Both the position numbers and the translations under genes were made by a program. A stretch of DNA of 64,000 nucleotides. It comes from Opitutia bacterium UBA4506 (GTDB lineage: Bacteria; Verrucomicrobiota; Verrucomicrobiia; Opitutales; Puniceicoccaceae). The notes beneath the pieces are model-generated. The model searched no databases and was not told the DNA's origin. It saw only the letters and a program-made list of their open reading frames with translations. The stretch covers positions 961 to 64,960 of the forward strand of contig DGMY01000042.1 of the NCBI GenBank assembly GCA_002388665.1. Direction: 5' to 3'. Shown in pieces: positions 36,128 through 44,891 of this stretch (position 1 is its first letter; each line of letters starts with the position of its first letter).

Positions 36128-36754
36128 ATGAACACTCCGCTAGGGCCTCTTCACATCGGTGTTATTCTGTTCCCAGGATTCGAACTCCTCGACACGTTCG
36201 GTCCTCTGGAGTTCTTCCTTATGGATTCCAATTTATTTCGCTACAGCCTGCTGGCGGAAACACTGGATCCCGTAGCAAGCGGCCAAGGGCCTCGTTCGGT
36301 GATCGACCAATCGTTCGAGGATTGTGGTGAGGTCGATATCCTGTTCATCCCGGGGGGAAAAGGCACTCGGTTGGAGGTCGAGAATGAGGACCTGCTTCGC
36401 GCAATCAGCAGGCTTTCTCAAACCTCTCAGTACACGTCAACGGTCTGCACCGGCGCCGCTCTTCTGGCAAAGACGGGGCTCATTGACGGGAAGCAGGCCA
36501 CCACCAACAAAGCCGCCTGGAAATGGGCCACTTCCCAACGAGATCAGGTTAACTGGGTACCCAAAGCCCGCTGGGTAGAGGACGGCAAGTATTTCACGTC
36601 CTCGGGAATTTCGGCAGGAATGGACATGGCTCTCGCGCTGATCGAGAAGATCTACGGACCTGACATAAGAAGATCGATTGAGGAAAAGGCTGAATACGAG
36701 TGGAACTCCAACAGCAGCCATGACCCCTTCGCGCGCCTCAACAACCTTATCTGA
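36128..36754 (+). CDS. DJ-1/PfpI family protein
   Basis: 208 residues from the ATG at 36128; a TTG nine bases earlier is less likely. The nucleophile-elbow Cys lies in STVCTGAALLAKTGLIDG, with a Glu in the FGPLEFF segment, the layout of the isonitrile-hydratase-like branch of DJ-1/PfpI. There is no C-terminal AraC helix-turn-helix, so it is not a GlxA/FtrA regulator. Members are hydratases, glyoxalase-like enzymes or chaperones; the reaction here is unknown. It is convergent with lpxB, 5 bp away. Confidence 0.8.
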   Translation: MNTPLGPLHIGVILFPGFELLDTFGPLEFFLMDSNLFRYSLLAETLDPVASGQGPRSVIDQSFEDCGEVDILFIPGGKGTRLEVENEDLLRAISRLSQTSQYTSTVCTGAALLAKTGLIDGKQATTNKAAWKWATSQRDQVNWVPKARWVEDGKYFTSSGISAGMDMALALIEKIYGPDIRRSIEEKAEYEWNSNSSHDPFARLNNLI

Positions 36755-36759
36755 AAGAA

Positions 36760-37977
36760 TTAAGCGGGGGCGATGCTCTCGATCGCTTCTCCGTGCGCAG
36801 GCGGATTCAAGTGGCTCTTCACCCAGGCCGCTGGATCAAGATAGCGATTAGCCGACAGGATTTCGGTCAATTCCCTCGCGCCCCTCTTTGCTTCCTGGGC
36901 CGCAGAGGGCGTCAGCATTTCTTCAATACGTTCCGATAGCTGTTCGGGCGAAGCCGCTCCTTGGATCAATTCGGGATAGAATGGCCGCTCCAACAAGATA
37001 TTGGATATTCCAAGGTAAGGTATCTTCACAAACGAGCGCCCGATGACATAGGTCAACGGGTGAGCGCGATAAACGATGGTCCCTGGGATTCCGGCCAATG
37101 CACATTGGAGAGACATCGTACCACTGCTTGTTAGGACCGCCGCACCGGTCGAACCTTCGGACACGGGAACTAGCTCCGGCACGAACGATAGTTTTACCTC
37201 CGAGAGGATCCGTTCCAACTCTCTGCGTATGCTTTCTCCTGGGTACAGGATGCGTACAGTTCGCCCTCCGAGCCGATCGCCCGCTCGTTCGACCCCAGCC
37301 AAAAGTCGCGGGAAGATCCGCCCCACCGCCGCACTGCGACTCCCGGGCAAGACCAAGAGAGGCCCGGATGGGTCATACTCCACTTGCAACTGGAAACGTG
37401 GGTCCACAAATGGATGGCCAAGAAAGAATGCCGGCAAGGTCGTGTCCTTATAGCAGTCCACTTCGAATGGGAAGATGGTGCCGATTTCATCCAGCCAATT
37501 CTGCATCTTGAATCGACGCTTGCTCTTCCAAGCCCAGATCTGGGGACTGATGTATCCGAGGACGACCGTGTCTCCTCCACCCTTCCGGCTGATGCCCTCT
37601 TTCGCCAGCTCCTTCGCCAAGCGAAGGTTGAAACCCGGATAGTCTACAAGACAAACCACTTTCGGTTTATGCTCTCGGATCCATTGAATCGTCTGCCGAA
37701 AAAGCTTCTTAAATTCTGAGTAGTGCGCCAACACTTCGATCACTCCTACGACCGAAAGTTCAGTGAGTTCATAGAGAACCTGAGCACCGGCTTCCTCGAG
37801 AGCGGGCCCACCCAAAGCACTAATCGAAATCCCGGAATCATACCTCAACAGATCCCGAACCATCGTCGCCGCGTGTTGGTCCCCGCTGTGCTCTCCCGCG
37901 ATAATCAATACATCCGACCGCCCTCCATTCGGGGGAGCGAATGCCTTAATCTCAGGAATCTGCGCAGACCGGCTCAT
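36760..37977 (-). CDS. lpxB: Lipid-A-disaccharide synthase
   Basis: 405 residues, GT19 family. The N-terminal IIAGEHSGDQHAATMVRDL and the ELSVVGVIEVLAHYSEFKKL block are diagnostic. The C-terminal SSGTMSLQCALAGIPGTIVY binds the UDP donor. It joins UDP-diacylglucosamine and lipid X to make the lipid A disaccharide, at the inner membrane face. Its start overlaps the stop of the Gfo/Idh/MocA gene upstream by four bases, so the two are coupled. It proves an LPS-type outer membrane. Confidence 0.95.
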   Translation of the reverse strand: MSRSAQIPEIKAFAPPNGGRSDVLIIAGEHSGDQHAATMVRDLLRYDSGISISALGGPALEEAGAQVLYELTELSVVGVIEVLAHYSEFKKLFRQTIQWIREHKPKVVCLVDYPGFNLRLAKELAKEGISRKGGGDTVVLGYISPQIWAWKSKRRFKMQNWLDEIGTIFPFEVDCYKDTTLPAFFLGHPFVDPRFQLQVEYDPSGPLLVLPGSRSAAVGRIFPRLLAGVERAGDRLGGRTVRILYPGESIRRELERILSEVKLSFVPELVPVSEGSTGAAVLTSSGTMSLQCALAGIPGTIVYRAHPLTYVIGRSFVKIPYLGISNILLERPFYPELIQGAASPEQLSERIEEMLTPSAAQEAKRGARELTEILSANRYLDPAAWVKSHLNPPAHGEAIESIAPA

Positions 37978-38921
37978 CGACCGCTGGGCTGCGCCTCTCG
38001 GATCTGCCGGGTCACCTCAAGAGCGATTTCAAGCGCCTTCAAACCAGACACTCCCGAGACTTTTGGTTCCGATCCGTCACGCAAACACGACAAAAAGGAC
38101 TCCAACTCCAACTTCAACGGCTCGCCCGCTTCAATCGGGATATCTTTCTTGGACAAGCCCAACATGCCCTTTTTCAGCAGGTGTCCTTTCTGATTCATAA
38201 AATCCAACGACAGGTAGGATTCCGGCTGAAACACACGAATCTCTCGCACTTTCTTCAAACTCACCCGGCTCGTATTGATATTAGCAACACACCCACTTTC
38301 GAAAACAAGGCGTGCATTCGCAATATCCTCCGTCTTCGACAGCACATCGACGCCTACCGCCTCAACCCTGACAATCGGTGACTGCACAAGCTGCAGAATC
38401 ACTCCGATGTCGTGAATCATCAGATCCAAGACAACCCCGACTTCTGTCCCGCGGGGATTAAACGGAGCCAATCGATCTGCAGTAATGAATTTGGGTTCGT
38501 GTACCGCCTTTTCAAGAAAGGAGGTGACTGGATTGTACTGCTCTACATGCCCGACCTGAACCGTGAGATTCTTCTCACGTGCCTTTGCCAATATCGCCGC
38601 CGCTTCTTCACGACTCTTACAAATCGGCTTTTCCACCATGAGGTGACACCCTCCCTCCAACAACGGAAGGGACACTTCTGCATGGCGGTCGGTCGGAACA
38701 ACCACACTCACGGCATCGCAGTTCTCAGCCATTTCTTCCAATGTCGAAAATCGCCTGCAGGAGTATTGCTCGGTCACCTCCGCCGCGCGCTCATCATCAA
38801 CTTCAAAAATTCCCGCAAACTCGCAGAACTCTTTCAGTTCGTGATAAATTCGAACGTGGTGTCGACCGAGGTAGCCGACGCCGGCGACCCCTACTCGAAG
38901 CTTTTTCGGATTCCTTGGCAT
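37974..38921 (-). CDS. Gfo/Idh/MocA family oxidoreductase, possibly UDP-GlcNAc 3-dehydrogenase-like
   Basis: 315 residues. The Rossmann motif is GVAGVGYLGRHH (11-22); the catalytic Lys is K98 in VEKPI and a His lies in LMIHDIG near 173. The family oxidises sugar hydroxyls with NAD(P). Coupling to lpxB suggests action on a lipid A precursor. GnnA, which oxidises UDP-GlcNAc for 2,3-diamino lipid A, is a member of this family found near lpxA in other bacteria. No GnnB-like aminotransferase is visible here, so the GnnA assignment is only a hypothesis. Confidence 0.75.
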   Translation of the reverse strand: MPRNPKKLRVGVAGVGYLGRHHVRIYHELKEFCEFAGIFEVDDERAAEVTEQYSCRRFSTLEEMAENCDAVSVVVPTDRHAEVSLPLLEGGCHLMVEKPICKSREEAAAILAKAREKNLTVQVGHVEQYNPVTSFLEKAVHEPKFITADRLAPFNPRGTEVGVVLDLMIHDIGVILQLVQSPIVRVEAVGVDVLSKTEDIANARLVFESGCVANINTSRVSLKKVREIRVFQPESYLSLDFMNQKGHLLKKGMLGLSKKDIPIEAGEPLKLELESFLSCLRDGSEPKVSGVSGLKALEIALEVTRQIREAQPSGR

Positions 38922-38995
38922 GGCTATAAATCGTTGAGAAATCCCCGCCTCGAAGCAATAGCGCGATCAAAACAAATCGACCCACATCCAACCGC

Positions 38996-39946
38996 CTAAC
39001 CGAATCGATCTTTGCGAAGCCCCCGGGCGACTGATAGCCCCGCCCAATCAGCTCCACCCATCGGATGCGCCTTCCCCAACCTCGCCCCAGGCTCTCGAAC
39101 TTGGTGCCTCTTCACAAACTCAGTCGACCCGAGAATCAACCCATCGGAGAAATACCGGACCCGACAACGCAGAACTGCTGCCAGCGGGAGCTTCCCTTTC
39201 TCCTTTTCCAACACCCGCACCGCATCCTCACGGGAAATCGAGGCCTTCCCCGACTTTTCGCCCGCCCCAGAACCAAAAAGAGTACGGCGGTAACTAACAA
39301 GGTCATGCCCAATCAAGGCCAACCCGCTTCGCGCAACATCACTGCCCACAACCGCCTCACCATACCCACAAAACCGATAATCCTTAGGGTCTTTGACCAG
39401 CCCGGCACGAACAGCATTCAAATCAATATAAGCCGCCACAGTCTGAAGCGCCCACCGATCCCCTTCCACTAAAACACTCTTAAATCGCTCCGACCAAAGG
39501 GGCCCAAATCGGTCTCGTGATTTATTAAACCAAAGCGAAAACCGCTGCTTCAGCGTCTTCATCATCCACGAAACATCATACATCCGCCGAATCAGATCCC
39601 TCCGAATCACCTGCCCCTCTTCAGTTCCCTTCCGAAGATGAGAAACAAGCACCTCAACCGTCATCGGCTGCCATGGAGTAGGCTTTGGATAAAGAGTCCG
39701 ATACCGGCGCACCAACTCCTCATCCGAAACATCAACCCGTGCCGGCACCTCCACCAATAAATGAAAATGATTCTTCATCACAGCATAGGTAACCACCGTA
39801 ACCCCCGAAAAATCAGCAACCTGCCGAATCATCTTGCGAAACACCTCCCTCTCCCGGTTCCCAAAGAGAGGCTCCCCATTCACGGTCCGGCTCATCAGAT
39901 GATAATAGGCTTTCTTCCCATCAATCTTAATTCTCCTCCTGCGCAT
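38996..39946 (-). CDS. REP-associated tyrosine transposase (RAYT, IS200/Y1 superfamily)
   Basis: 316 residues. The Y1 transposase core is visible: YHLMSRTVNGEPLF near the start, YAVMKNHFHLLVEV with the HUH-type pair H60/H62, and AAYIDLNAVRAGLV, whose Y173 is a candidate nucleophile. The C-terminal 100 residues are an extra domain common in larger RAYTs. RAYTs cut and move short palindromic REP sequences and are usually kept as single chromosomal genes without insertion sequence ends. The frame is intact. Palindrome arrays at 20.8 and 63.2 kb are possible substrates, but a link is not shown. Confidence 0.85.
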   Translation of the reverse strand: MRRRRIKIDGKKAYYHLMSRTVNGEPLFGNREREVFRKMIRQVADFSGVTVVTYAVMKNHFHLLVEVPARVDVSDEELVRRYRTLYPKPTPWQPMTVEVLVSHLRKGTEEGQVIRRDLIRRMYDVSWMMKTLKQRFSLWFNKSRDRFGPLWSERFKSVLVEGDRWALQTVAAYIDLNAVRAGLVKDPKDYRFCGYGEAVVGSDVARSGLALIGHDLVSYRRTLFGSGAGEKSGKASISREDAVRVLEKEKGKLPLAAVLRCRVRYFSDGLILGSTEFVKRHQVREPGARLGKAHPMGGADWAGLSVARGLRKDRFG

Positions 39947-39962
39947 GCCCCCATCCCACCAG

Positions 39963-40015
39963 AAATCACCAAAAAGATCAATATAATTTAACCTGGTTTG
40001 TATATTGGGTGATTT
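39963..40015. repeat. Imperfect inverted repeat upstream of the RAYT gene
   Basis: Outer arms AAATCACC (39963-39970) and GGGTGATTT (40007-40015) and inner arms AATATA (39980-39985) and TATATT (40001-40006) can pair around a 15-base loop. The left arm lies 17 bp before the start codon of the transposase on the minus strand, so it may be a transposase-bound REP-like hairpin or an operator. Confidence 0.5.
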
Positions 40016-40049
40016 TGGGGAGGCTTGGACCGTACTGTCTTCGATTTGG

Positions 40050-41882
40050 TCAGAAGCGGTAGGCTAGGTTGGCAAAGAAGGTTTGGCCTTCGCGTGGGAC
40101 GCCGGGCACTTCTTGAAAATCATCGTCCCATAGGTTCCAGACTCCGATCCACAGTTCTGCGCCGGGGATGGCTTGTGTTTGGAATCTTAGGGCTAGGTCG
40201 GTCAATAGGGCTGTGTCGTTGGATTCTCTTAAGAGATTCTCTCGCTGCAAGCGCCACTCGGTGTCGGTTTGGAGCGCTAGCCAGGTAGTCAGGTCCCATT
40301 GCAGTGTGAAGGTTACGCGGTGCTCGGGGTAGTTTAGGGCATAGAAACTGGCGTCTACTTCGGTCGATCCGTAGTCTTCGTCCTTTTCCAGCCAGGCGTA
40401 GCCTACCGATAGGCTTCCGCTGTCCCAGCCATATTGGCTGATTAGCTCCAGCCCATAGACCCACAGGTCGATTGGATTTGCGGTTCTAGCGGCGCCGCTA
40501 TCGGCTTGGTAGGTCCAATCGGAGAGGTTGTCGTCCCTGCGGGCGAAGGTTGCTGCGTCCAAGGACCACGGGCCTTCATCCACTCCCCCTCCTAGGCTAA
40601 AGCTCCACGACGTTTCCCGGCCTAGACTGGAGTTGCCCCGGAATATACCTCCTGATGGGGAGGAGGCTACTGCGGTATAGCCCGGAACTTGGCTCGCACC
40701 TGATGCATCGGCGTAGACATTCCAACCGTCGCCTACCTCGTCGATTTGCTGGAACTCCAATCGGGATACGGGAAGCAATTCTCCTTCGAAGTGGTTCGAG
40801 TCGTCCCAATTCGCGCCGAGGAGAGCAGTCCAGACACCCGAGTCGGTTTCCCAACTGCGGCGCCCCGCCAGGCTGACCGAGCCCAAAACTTGTGAATCGT
40901 AGGGTCCGTAGGTCAAAGAAGTACTATCAATGGATTCGGTGTATACCTCCGCGCCATAGATCAACTGGTAGTCACCGACAGGCTGCGCGCCTTTCACGGC
41001 ACCACCTCCAACGTTGGTGTCGTGCTGGAATGGATTTCCTGAATCGGGGCTGAATCGGTTGAAGTCATAGTCGTCTTTGTTGTAACGGTAGTAGCCGGTC
41101 AACTCGATCCATTGATCGTCATCAGGCGTGTAGCGATGATTGAGCAAATACAACTGTGTCTCCACGTCCTCCTTTTCGTACGAATCGTAAGGAGCGGCAT
41201 AGAGATTCTGCAAACCAAAGACCTTGTGTTGATACCCCGCGAAGAAATCAGTTTGGGTTGTGGCAGAAGCTCTCTGGATTCGGCCGGCGTATCGATGAAA
41301 CTGGTGATCCGCATAGTCGAGATCACCGTCACCTTGTGAATGACTGAAGTTGCCATCGACTAGCCACTGTCCACCCCACGAATCTTCTGCTATCCCTACT
41401 CCTCCCTGCAGCTCTTGGGTATTTCCATCGTGCTGGCTGAACCCGAGAAGGATCTTTCCGCCCTCGTACACTGGCGCCCAGCCCCAGCGGATTGAACCTG
41501 CAGTGGAATTAAACGAACCAAGCGTGTTTGCCGCCCCCGTCTGAATCGACGGGTCGAGCAACATCCCTGTGGGAACGGGAATTTCGGCGGAATAGTGTCC
41601 CGTCTGCGGGTCCAGCAATGTTGCGGCGCCCAAGACAAACCCCGTGCTCTCGAAAGTCCCCCCCCGAATGGTTACATCTGCCTGCGCTTCATTGAAGAGA
41701 CGACCCTGTACGTCAACCCGAGGATCGAATTGAAGGGCTGATACCGGAGTTTCATAGGTCGCAGACGGAGTCGCCACCGCAGGCAACAAGACCGGAGGCG
41801 AAGCGGGATCGATCGCTACGTCGACCGCAATTGCTGCAGAACACAGGAAATAGAAAGGAAGAACTCTTGAAACCATTCCCAC
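40050..41882 (-). CDS. TonB-dependent outer-membrane receptor (BtuB-like plug)
   Basis: 610 residues with a signal peptide (about 1-19). The plug segment DVQGRLFNEAQADVTIRGGT, then DPQTGHYSAEIPVP, matches the conserved plug of BtuB-type receptors, although the plug is short. The rest is a 22-strand-type barrel ending with an aromatic residue (ANLAYRF), as outer-membrane proteins do. It imports a scarce ligand with TonB energy. The ligand is unknown: I see no cobalamin riboswitch in the 133 bp upstream, but there is a paired GTTAAC site. No TonB or ABC importer genes are nearby. Confidence 0.82.
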   Translation of the reverse strand: MGMVSRVLPFYFLCSAAIAVDVAIDPASPPVLLPAVATPSATYETPVSALQFDPRVDVQGRLFNEAQADVTIRGGTFESTGFVLGAATLLDPQTGHYSAEIPVPTGMLLDPSIQTGAANTLGSFNSTAGSIRWGWAPVYEGGKILLGFSQHDGNTQELQGGVGIAEDSWGGQWLVDGNFSHSQGDGDLDYADHQFHRYAGRIQRASATTQTDFFAGYQHKVFGLQNLYAAPYDSYEKEDVETQLYLLNHRYTPDDDQWIELTGYYRYNKDDYDFNRFSPDSGNPFQHDTNVGGGAVKGAQPVGDYQLIYGAEVYTESIDSTSLTYGPYDSQVLGSVSLAGRRSWETDSGVWTALLGANWDDSNHFEGELLPVSRLEFQQIDEVGDGWNVYADASGASQVPGYTAVASSPSGGIFRGNSSLGRETSWSFSLGGGVDEGPWSLDAATFARRDDNLSDWTYQADSGAARTANPIDLWVYGLELISQYGWDSGSLSVGYAWLEKDEDYGSTEVDASFYALNYPEHRVTFTLQWDLTTWLALQTDTEWRLQRENLLRESNDTALLTDLALRFQTQAIPGAELWIGVWNLWDDDFQEVPGVPREGQTFFANLAYRF

Positions 41883-41914
41883 CGTTCAAAGCAAACTCTC
41901 ACTCCCGCGCAACT

Positions 41915-41940
41915 GTTAACTTTATTATTTTTCGGTTAAC
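41915..41940. promoter_or_regulatory. Paired GTTAAC palindromes, candidate operator of the TonB receptor
   Basis: Two GTTAAC hexamers start exactly 20 bp apart (41915 and 41935), on the same face of the helix, separated by an A/T-rich stretch. They lie 33-58 bp upstream of the receptor start and about 75 bp upstream of the divergent dehydrogenase. Confidence 0.45.
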
Positions 41941-42015
41941 AATAAGGTTTCGAGTGATCATTTCGCCTGAATCGAGTCTGGTCAATGAAATGGTCAGCCA
42001 GCTACTCTACCCGCC

Positions 42016-43002
42016 ATGAAGCCATCGATTGTTGTTCTGGACGCCCATACCACCTCGCCTCTGAAGGCGGGAGAAACGAGCTCCGCGCACCCCTCCTGGG
42101 AACCGCTCGCCTCACTCGGAGAACTAGTTCTTTACGCGAGGACCTCTCCAGACGAAATAATCGAGCGGGCCTCGGATGCATCGTATGTCTTAACCAACAA
42201 AGTGGTATTGGACCGGCAAATCATCGAGTCTCTCCCCTCTCTGAAATATATCGGCCTTATGAGTACCGGAACAAACTCCGCCGATCTAGCCGCGGCCGAA
42301 GAACACGGAATCGTAGTCTCCAACGTACCGGCCTATTCCACCCCATCGGTCGCCCAACACACGATCGCTCTACTGCTAGAGCTCGCGACAAACCTGTCTG
42401 CCCACGCGAATCTAAGCCGTTCAGGCGAATGGTCGAAGCAAGCAGACTTCTCGATTACGGCTGGAGGAATCGTCGAATTGGCCGGAAAGAATTTTGGAAT
42501 TGTCGGGTGCGGAGAAATAGCGCAAGCCACTGCACGAATTGCCTCGGCACTCGGGCTACAGATCCTCGTACATTCCCGCACACAGCGCGCCACCGACTTT
42601 CCCTGCCGCTGGCTGGACAAGGAGGAGTTCCTCCGCGAGAGCGACGTCATCTCGCTCCACTGCCCCCTCACTCCTCAGACCAAACACTGGATCAATCGCG
42701 AATCGATTGAGCAGATGAAAGATGAGGCGATCCTTCTGAACACTGGCCGCGGGCCCCTCGTGGATGAAGCCGCGGTAGCCGAAGCACTGCAAAACAACGA
42801 GCTAGGCGGATACGGAGCCGACGTGACCGAAACGGAGCCGCCCCGGAGCGACAATCCGATCCTCACAGCCCCCCGCGCAGTAGTCACCCCGCACGTCGCA
42901 TGGGCGAGCCTCGAATCCCGCACCCGTCTCATGCAGACAATGGCCGCCAATCTACAGGCCTACCTCAACGGGGCCCCTCAAAACGTCGTCCACTCCTCTT
43001 AA
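42016..43002 (+). CDS. D-2-hydroxyacid dehydrogenase (glycerate dehydrogenase-like)
   Basis: 328 residues. The NAD-binding motif is FGIVGCGEIAQATARIA. The catalytic Arg lies in LNTGRGPLVDEAAV, the Glu in VTETEPP and the His in VVTPHVAWASLESR; the PHVAWAS form is common in hydroxypyruvate/glycerate dehydrogenases. It would reduce a 2-keto acid such as hydroxypyruvate. It begins a plus-strand run of five genes and is divergent from the TonB receptor. Confidence 0.88.
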   Translation: MKPSIVVLDAHTTSPLKAGETSSAHPSWEPLASLGELVLYARTSPDEIIERASDASYVLTNKVVLDRQIIESLPSLKYIGLMSTGTNSADLAAAEEHGIVVSNVPAYSTPSVAQHTIALLLELATNLSAHANLSRSGEWSKQADFSITAGGIVELAGKNFGIVGCGEIAQATARIASALGLQILVHSRTQRATDFPCRWLDKEEFLRESDVISLHCPLTPQTKHWINRESIEQMKDEAILLNTGRGPLVDEAAVAEALQNNELGGYGADVTETEPPRSDNPILTAPRAVVTPHVAWASLESRTRLMQTMAANLQAYLNGAPQNVVHSS

Positions 43003-43020
43003 CCATTCACTACGCAATCC

Positions 43021-43353
43021 ATGAACGATAGCCTCCCTTATGAAATTGGGGTTTCCGACGCCTCAAACCTCAGAAACTCTCCGGAGAAACCGCTCTTTCT
43101 CGACGTACGAGAACCCTTTGAAGTCGAAACGGCTCATCTGGATCCCGACCTGCACATACCGATGCAAAGCATCACGGAACAATGGGCCGATCTTCCAAAA
43201 GATCGACCCGTCCTAGTGTATTGTCATCACGGCATGCGCAGCCTTCGCGTAACTGAGTACCTTCGCAGCAGAGGAGTGGCGCACGCCCAATCCATCTCGG
43301 GAGGGATTGATGCATGGTCGCGGGAGATTGATCCCTCGATCCCCCGCTACTAG
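43021..43353 (+). CDS. Single-domain rhodanese-like protein
   Basis: 110 residues, one rhodanese domain. The active-site loop is VYCHHGMRS with C68, and the opening FLDVREPFEVETAHL is typical. It carries persulfide sulfur; the acceptor is unknown. It lies 18 bp behind the hydroxyacid dehydrogenase and is probably co-transcribed. Confidence 0.9.
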   Translation: MNDSLPYEIGVSDASNLRNSPEKPLFLDVREPFEVETAHLDPDLHIPMQSITEQWADLPKDRPVLVYCHHGMRSLRVTEYLRSRGVAHAQSISGGIDAWSREIDPSIPRY

Positions 43354-43413
43354 TCACCGGTTCCATCCGGCAGTACGCAGTTGCTTGACTTCGCTCGTCG
43401 AGAAAGCGGAAAT

Positions 43414-44028
43414 ATGCGCATGCATCTGGTAACGCTCGATCTGGAAGGAGTATTAATCCCGGAAATCTGGGTTGGCTTGGCCGACCGTACGGGAATCGAT
43501 GCGCTACGGCGCACCACTCGGGACGAACCGGACTACGACGTTCTCATGCGCTATCGCCTCGACATCTTGAGGAAGCACGAGATCCGGGTGAACACCATCC
43601 ACGAAGTGATCGGTGGGATGCAGCCTCTCGAAGGTGCAAAGGAATTCATGGAGTGGCTTCGGGCCCAAACCCGGGTGATCATCCTATCCGACACCTTCGC
43701 CCAATTCGCCGGGCCGCTTATGGCGCAGCTCGACTATCCAACGCTATTCTGCCACGACCTCGTCATTGACAAAGACGGCTGGATCACAGACTACCGACTC
43801 CGCCAGCCGGACCAGAAGCGCAAAGCAGTCGAAGCGTTCCGCAGTCTAGGATTTCAAATATTCGCAGCGGGAGACTCCTACAACGACGTCACCATGCTGG
43901 AGTCCTCCGACCAACCTATCCTGTTTCGCCCGCCCGAATCCCTGCGCGCTGAAAAACCTGATTGGCTGGTGGCCGAGACACACTCCGAACTGCGCGGGTA
44001 CCTCGAGCCATTGCTTTGTCCTGCCTAA
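43414..44028 (+). CDS. thrH: Phosphoserine phosphatase / homoserine phosphotransferase
   Basis: 204 residues from the ATG at 43414; a second ATG six bases on is equally possible. The HAD nucleophile motif is DLEGV, with Glu in place of the second Asp as in Pseudomonas ThrH. VILSDTF is motif II and AAGDSYNDVTML motif IV; TGIDALRRTTRDEPDYDVLM matches ThrH specifically. It dephosphorylates phosphoserine and can pass the phosphate to homoserine. Together with the hydroxyacid dehydrogenase upstream, a role in serine/glycerate metabolism is plausible. Confidence 0.92.
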   Translation: MRMHLVTLDLEGVLIPEIWVGLADRTGIDALRRTTRDEPDYDVLMRYRLDILRKHEIRVNTIHEVIGGMQPLEGAKEFMEWLRAQTRVIILSDTFAQFAGPLMAQLDYPTLFCHDLVIDKDGWITDYRLRQPDQKRKAVEAFRSLGFQIFAAGDSYNDVTMLESSDQPILFRPPESLRAEKPDWLVAETHSELRGYLEPLLCPA

Positions 44029-44093
44029 CCGGGGCGACTGCCGATATCGCCACGGATCACCCGACCCGCTGGCCACTACCTATTTGAAAAGCT

Positions 44094-44891
44094 ATGAGTG
44101 CCACCATTCTTTCCGTCGACATCGGAAACAGCCGCACCCACTGGGGCCGGTACGAGGACGGAATTTTAGTCCGAAACGGCAACCTCTCTTCCCGCGAACC
44201 CACGCTCAATTTCAACGAGATACTTGGATTGGGAGAAAACGACCGCCCAGTTGATGGAGTGGTAGCCTGTTCTGTGGTACCTCACGTAAGTACCAAACTG
44301 CAAGACGCAGCCACATCTGCTGGAATCCCCTGCGAATTTCTCACTCACGAGCGAGTAGGGCATCTTCGGATCAACTACCAGAACCCGACAGAAATTGGAC
44401 CCGACCGTCTGGCGAACTCGCTGGGCGGCTTCCTCCACGCCGAGCCCCCCTTCATCGTCATCGACATGGGGACCGCCGTCACCCTCGATGCCGTCACTGC
44501 CGCGAACGGTTACGAAGGAGGGGCTATCGCACCCGGCTTCGCCCTTCTCTCCGAATATCTCATCGAGAAAACCGCGCTACTGCCACCGCTTGACCTGACT
44601 CGCATTCACCGCAGAACTGGCATCGGCCGTTCGACAACCGAAGCGATGGAAGTGGGATGCACCAAAGGCTTCGCGGGCATGATTCGAGAACTAGTCGCAA
44701 CGACGTGTGAAGAGATCCAAGACATCGACGGACTCGAGCCATCCGTCCTCGTCACCGGAGGTAGCTTCAACTGGGTCAAGGAGAGCTGGATCGGCAACTT
44801 ACCGTTCTACCCCCACCTTACCCTCGAAGGCGTTCTAAGCCGAGCCCCCGACCTCCTCGCCGACGCCGGAATCGGGCGGCCAAACTCCTAA
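44094..44891 (+). CDS. coaX: Type III pantothenate kinase
   Basis: 265 residues of the ASKHA fold. The phosphate loop is LSVDIGNSRTHWG with D9. GPDRLANSLGG and DMGTAVTLDAVTAANGYEGG form the substrate and metal sites. It phosphorylates pantothenate, the first step of CoA synthesis, and needs a monovalent cation. Its TAA stop shares one base with the ATG of the next gene. Confidence 0.95.
   Translation: MSATILSVDIGNSRTHWGRYEDGILVRNGNLSSREPTLNFNEILGLGENDRPVDGVVACSVVPHVSTKLQDAATSAGIPCEFLTHERVGHLRINYQNPTEIGPDRLANSLGGFLHAEPPFIVIDMGTAVTLDAVTAANGYEGGAIAPGFALLSEYLIEKTALLPPLDLTRIHRRTGIGRSTTEAMEVGCTKGFAGMIRELVATTCEEIQDIDGLEPSVLVTGGSFNWVKESWIGNLPFYPHLTLEGVLSRAPDLLADAGIGRPNS

Noticed and set aside
36128..36754. 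GlxA/FtrA-type transcriptional regulator
   Set aside because: Only the DJ-1/PfpI domain is present; the AraC-type DNA-binding domain is missing.
41883..42015. Cobalamin riboswitch upstream of the BtuB-like receptor
   Set aside because: The 133-bp gap is too short and has no B12-box.
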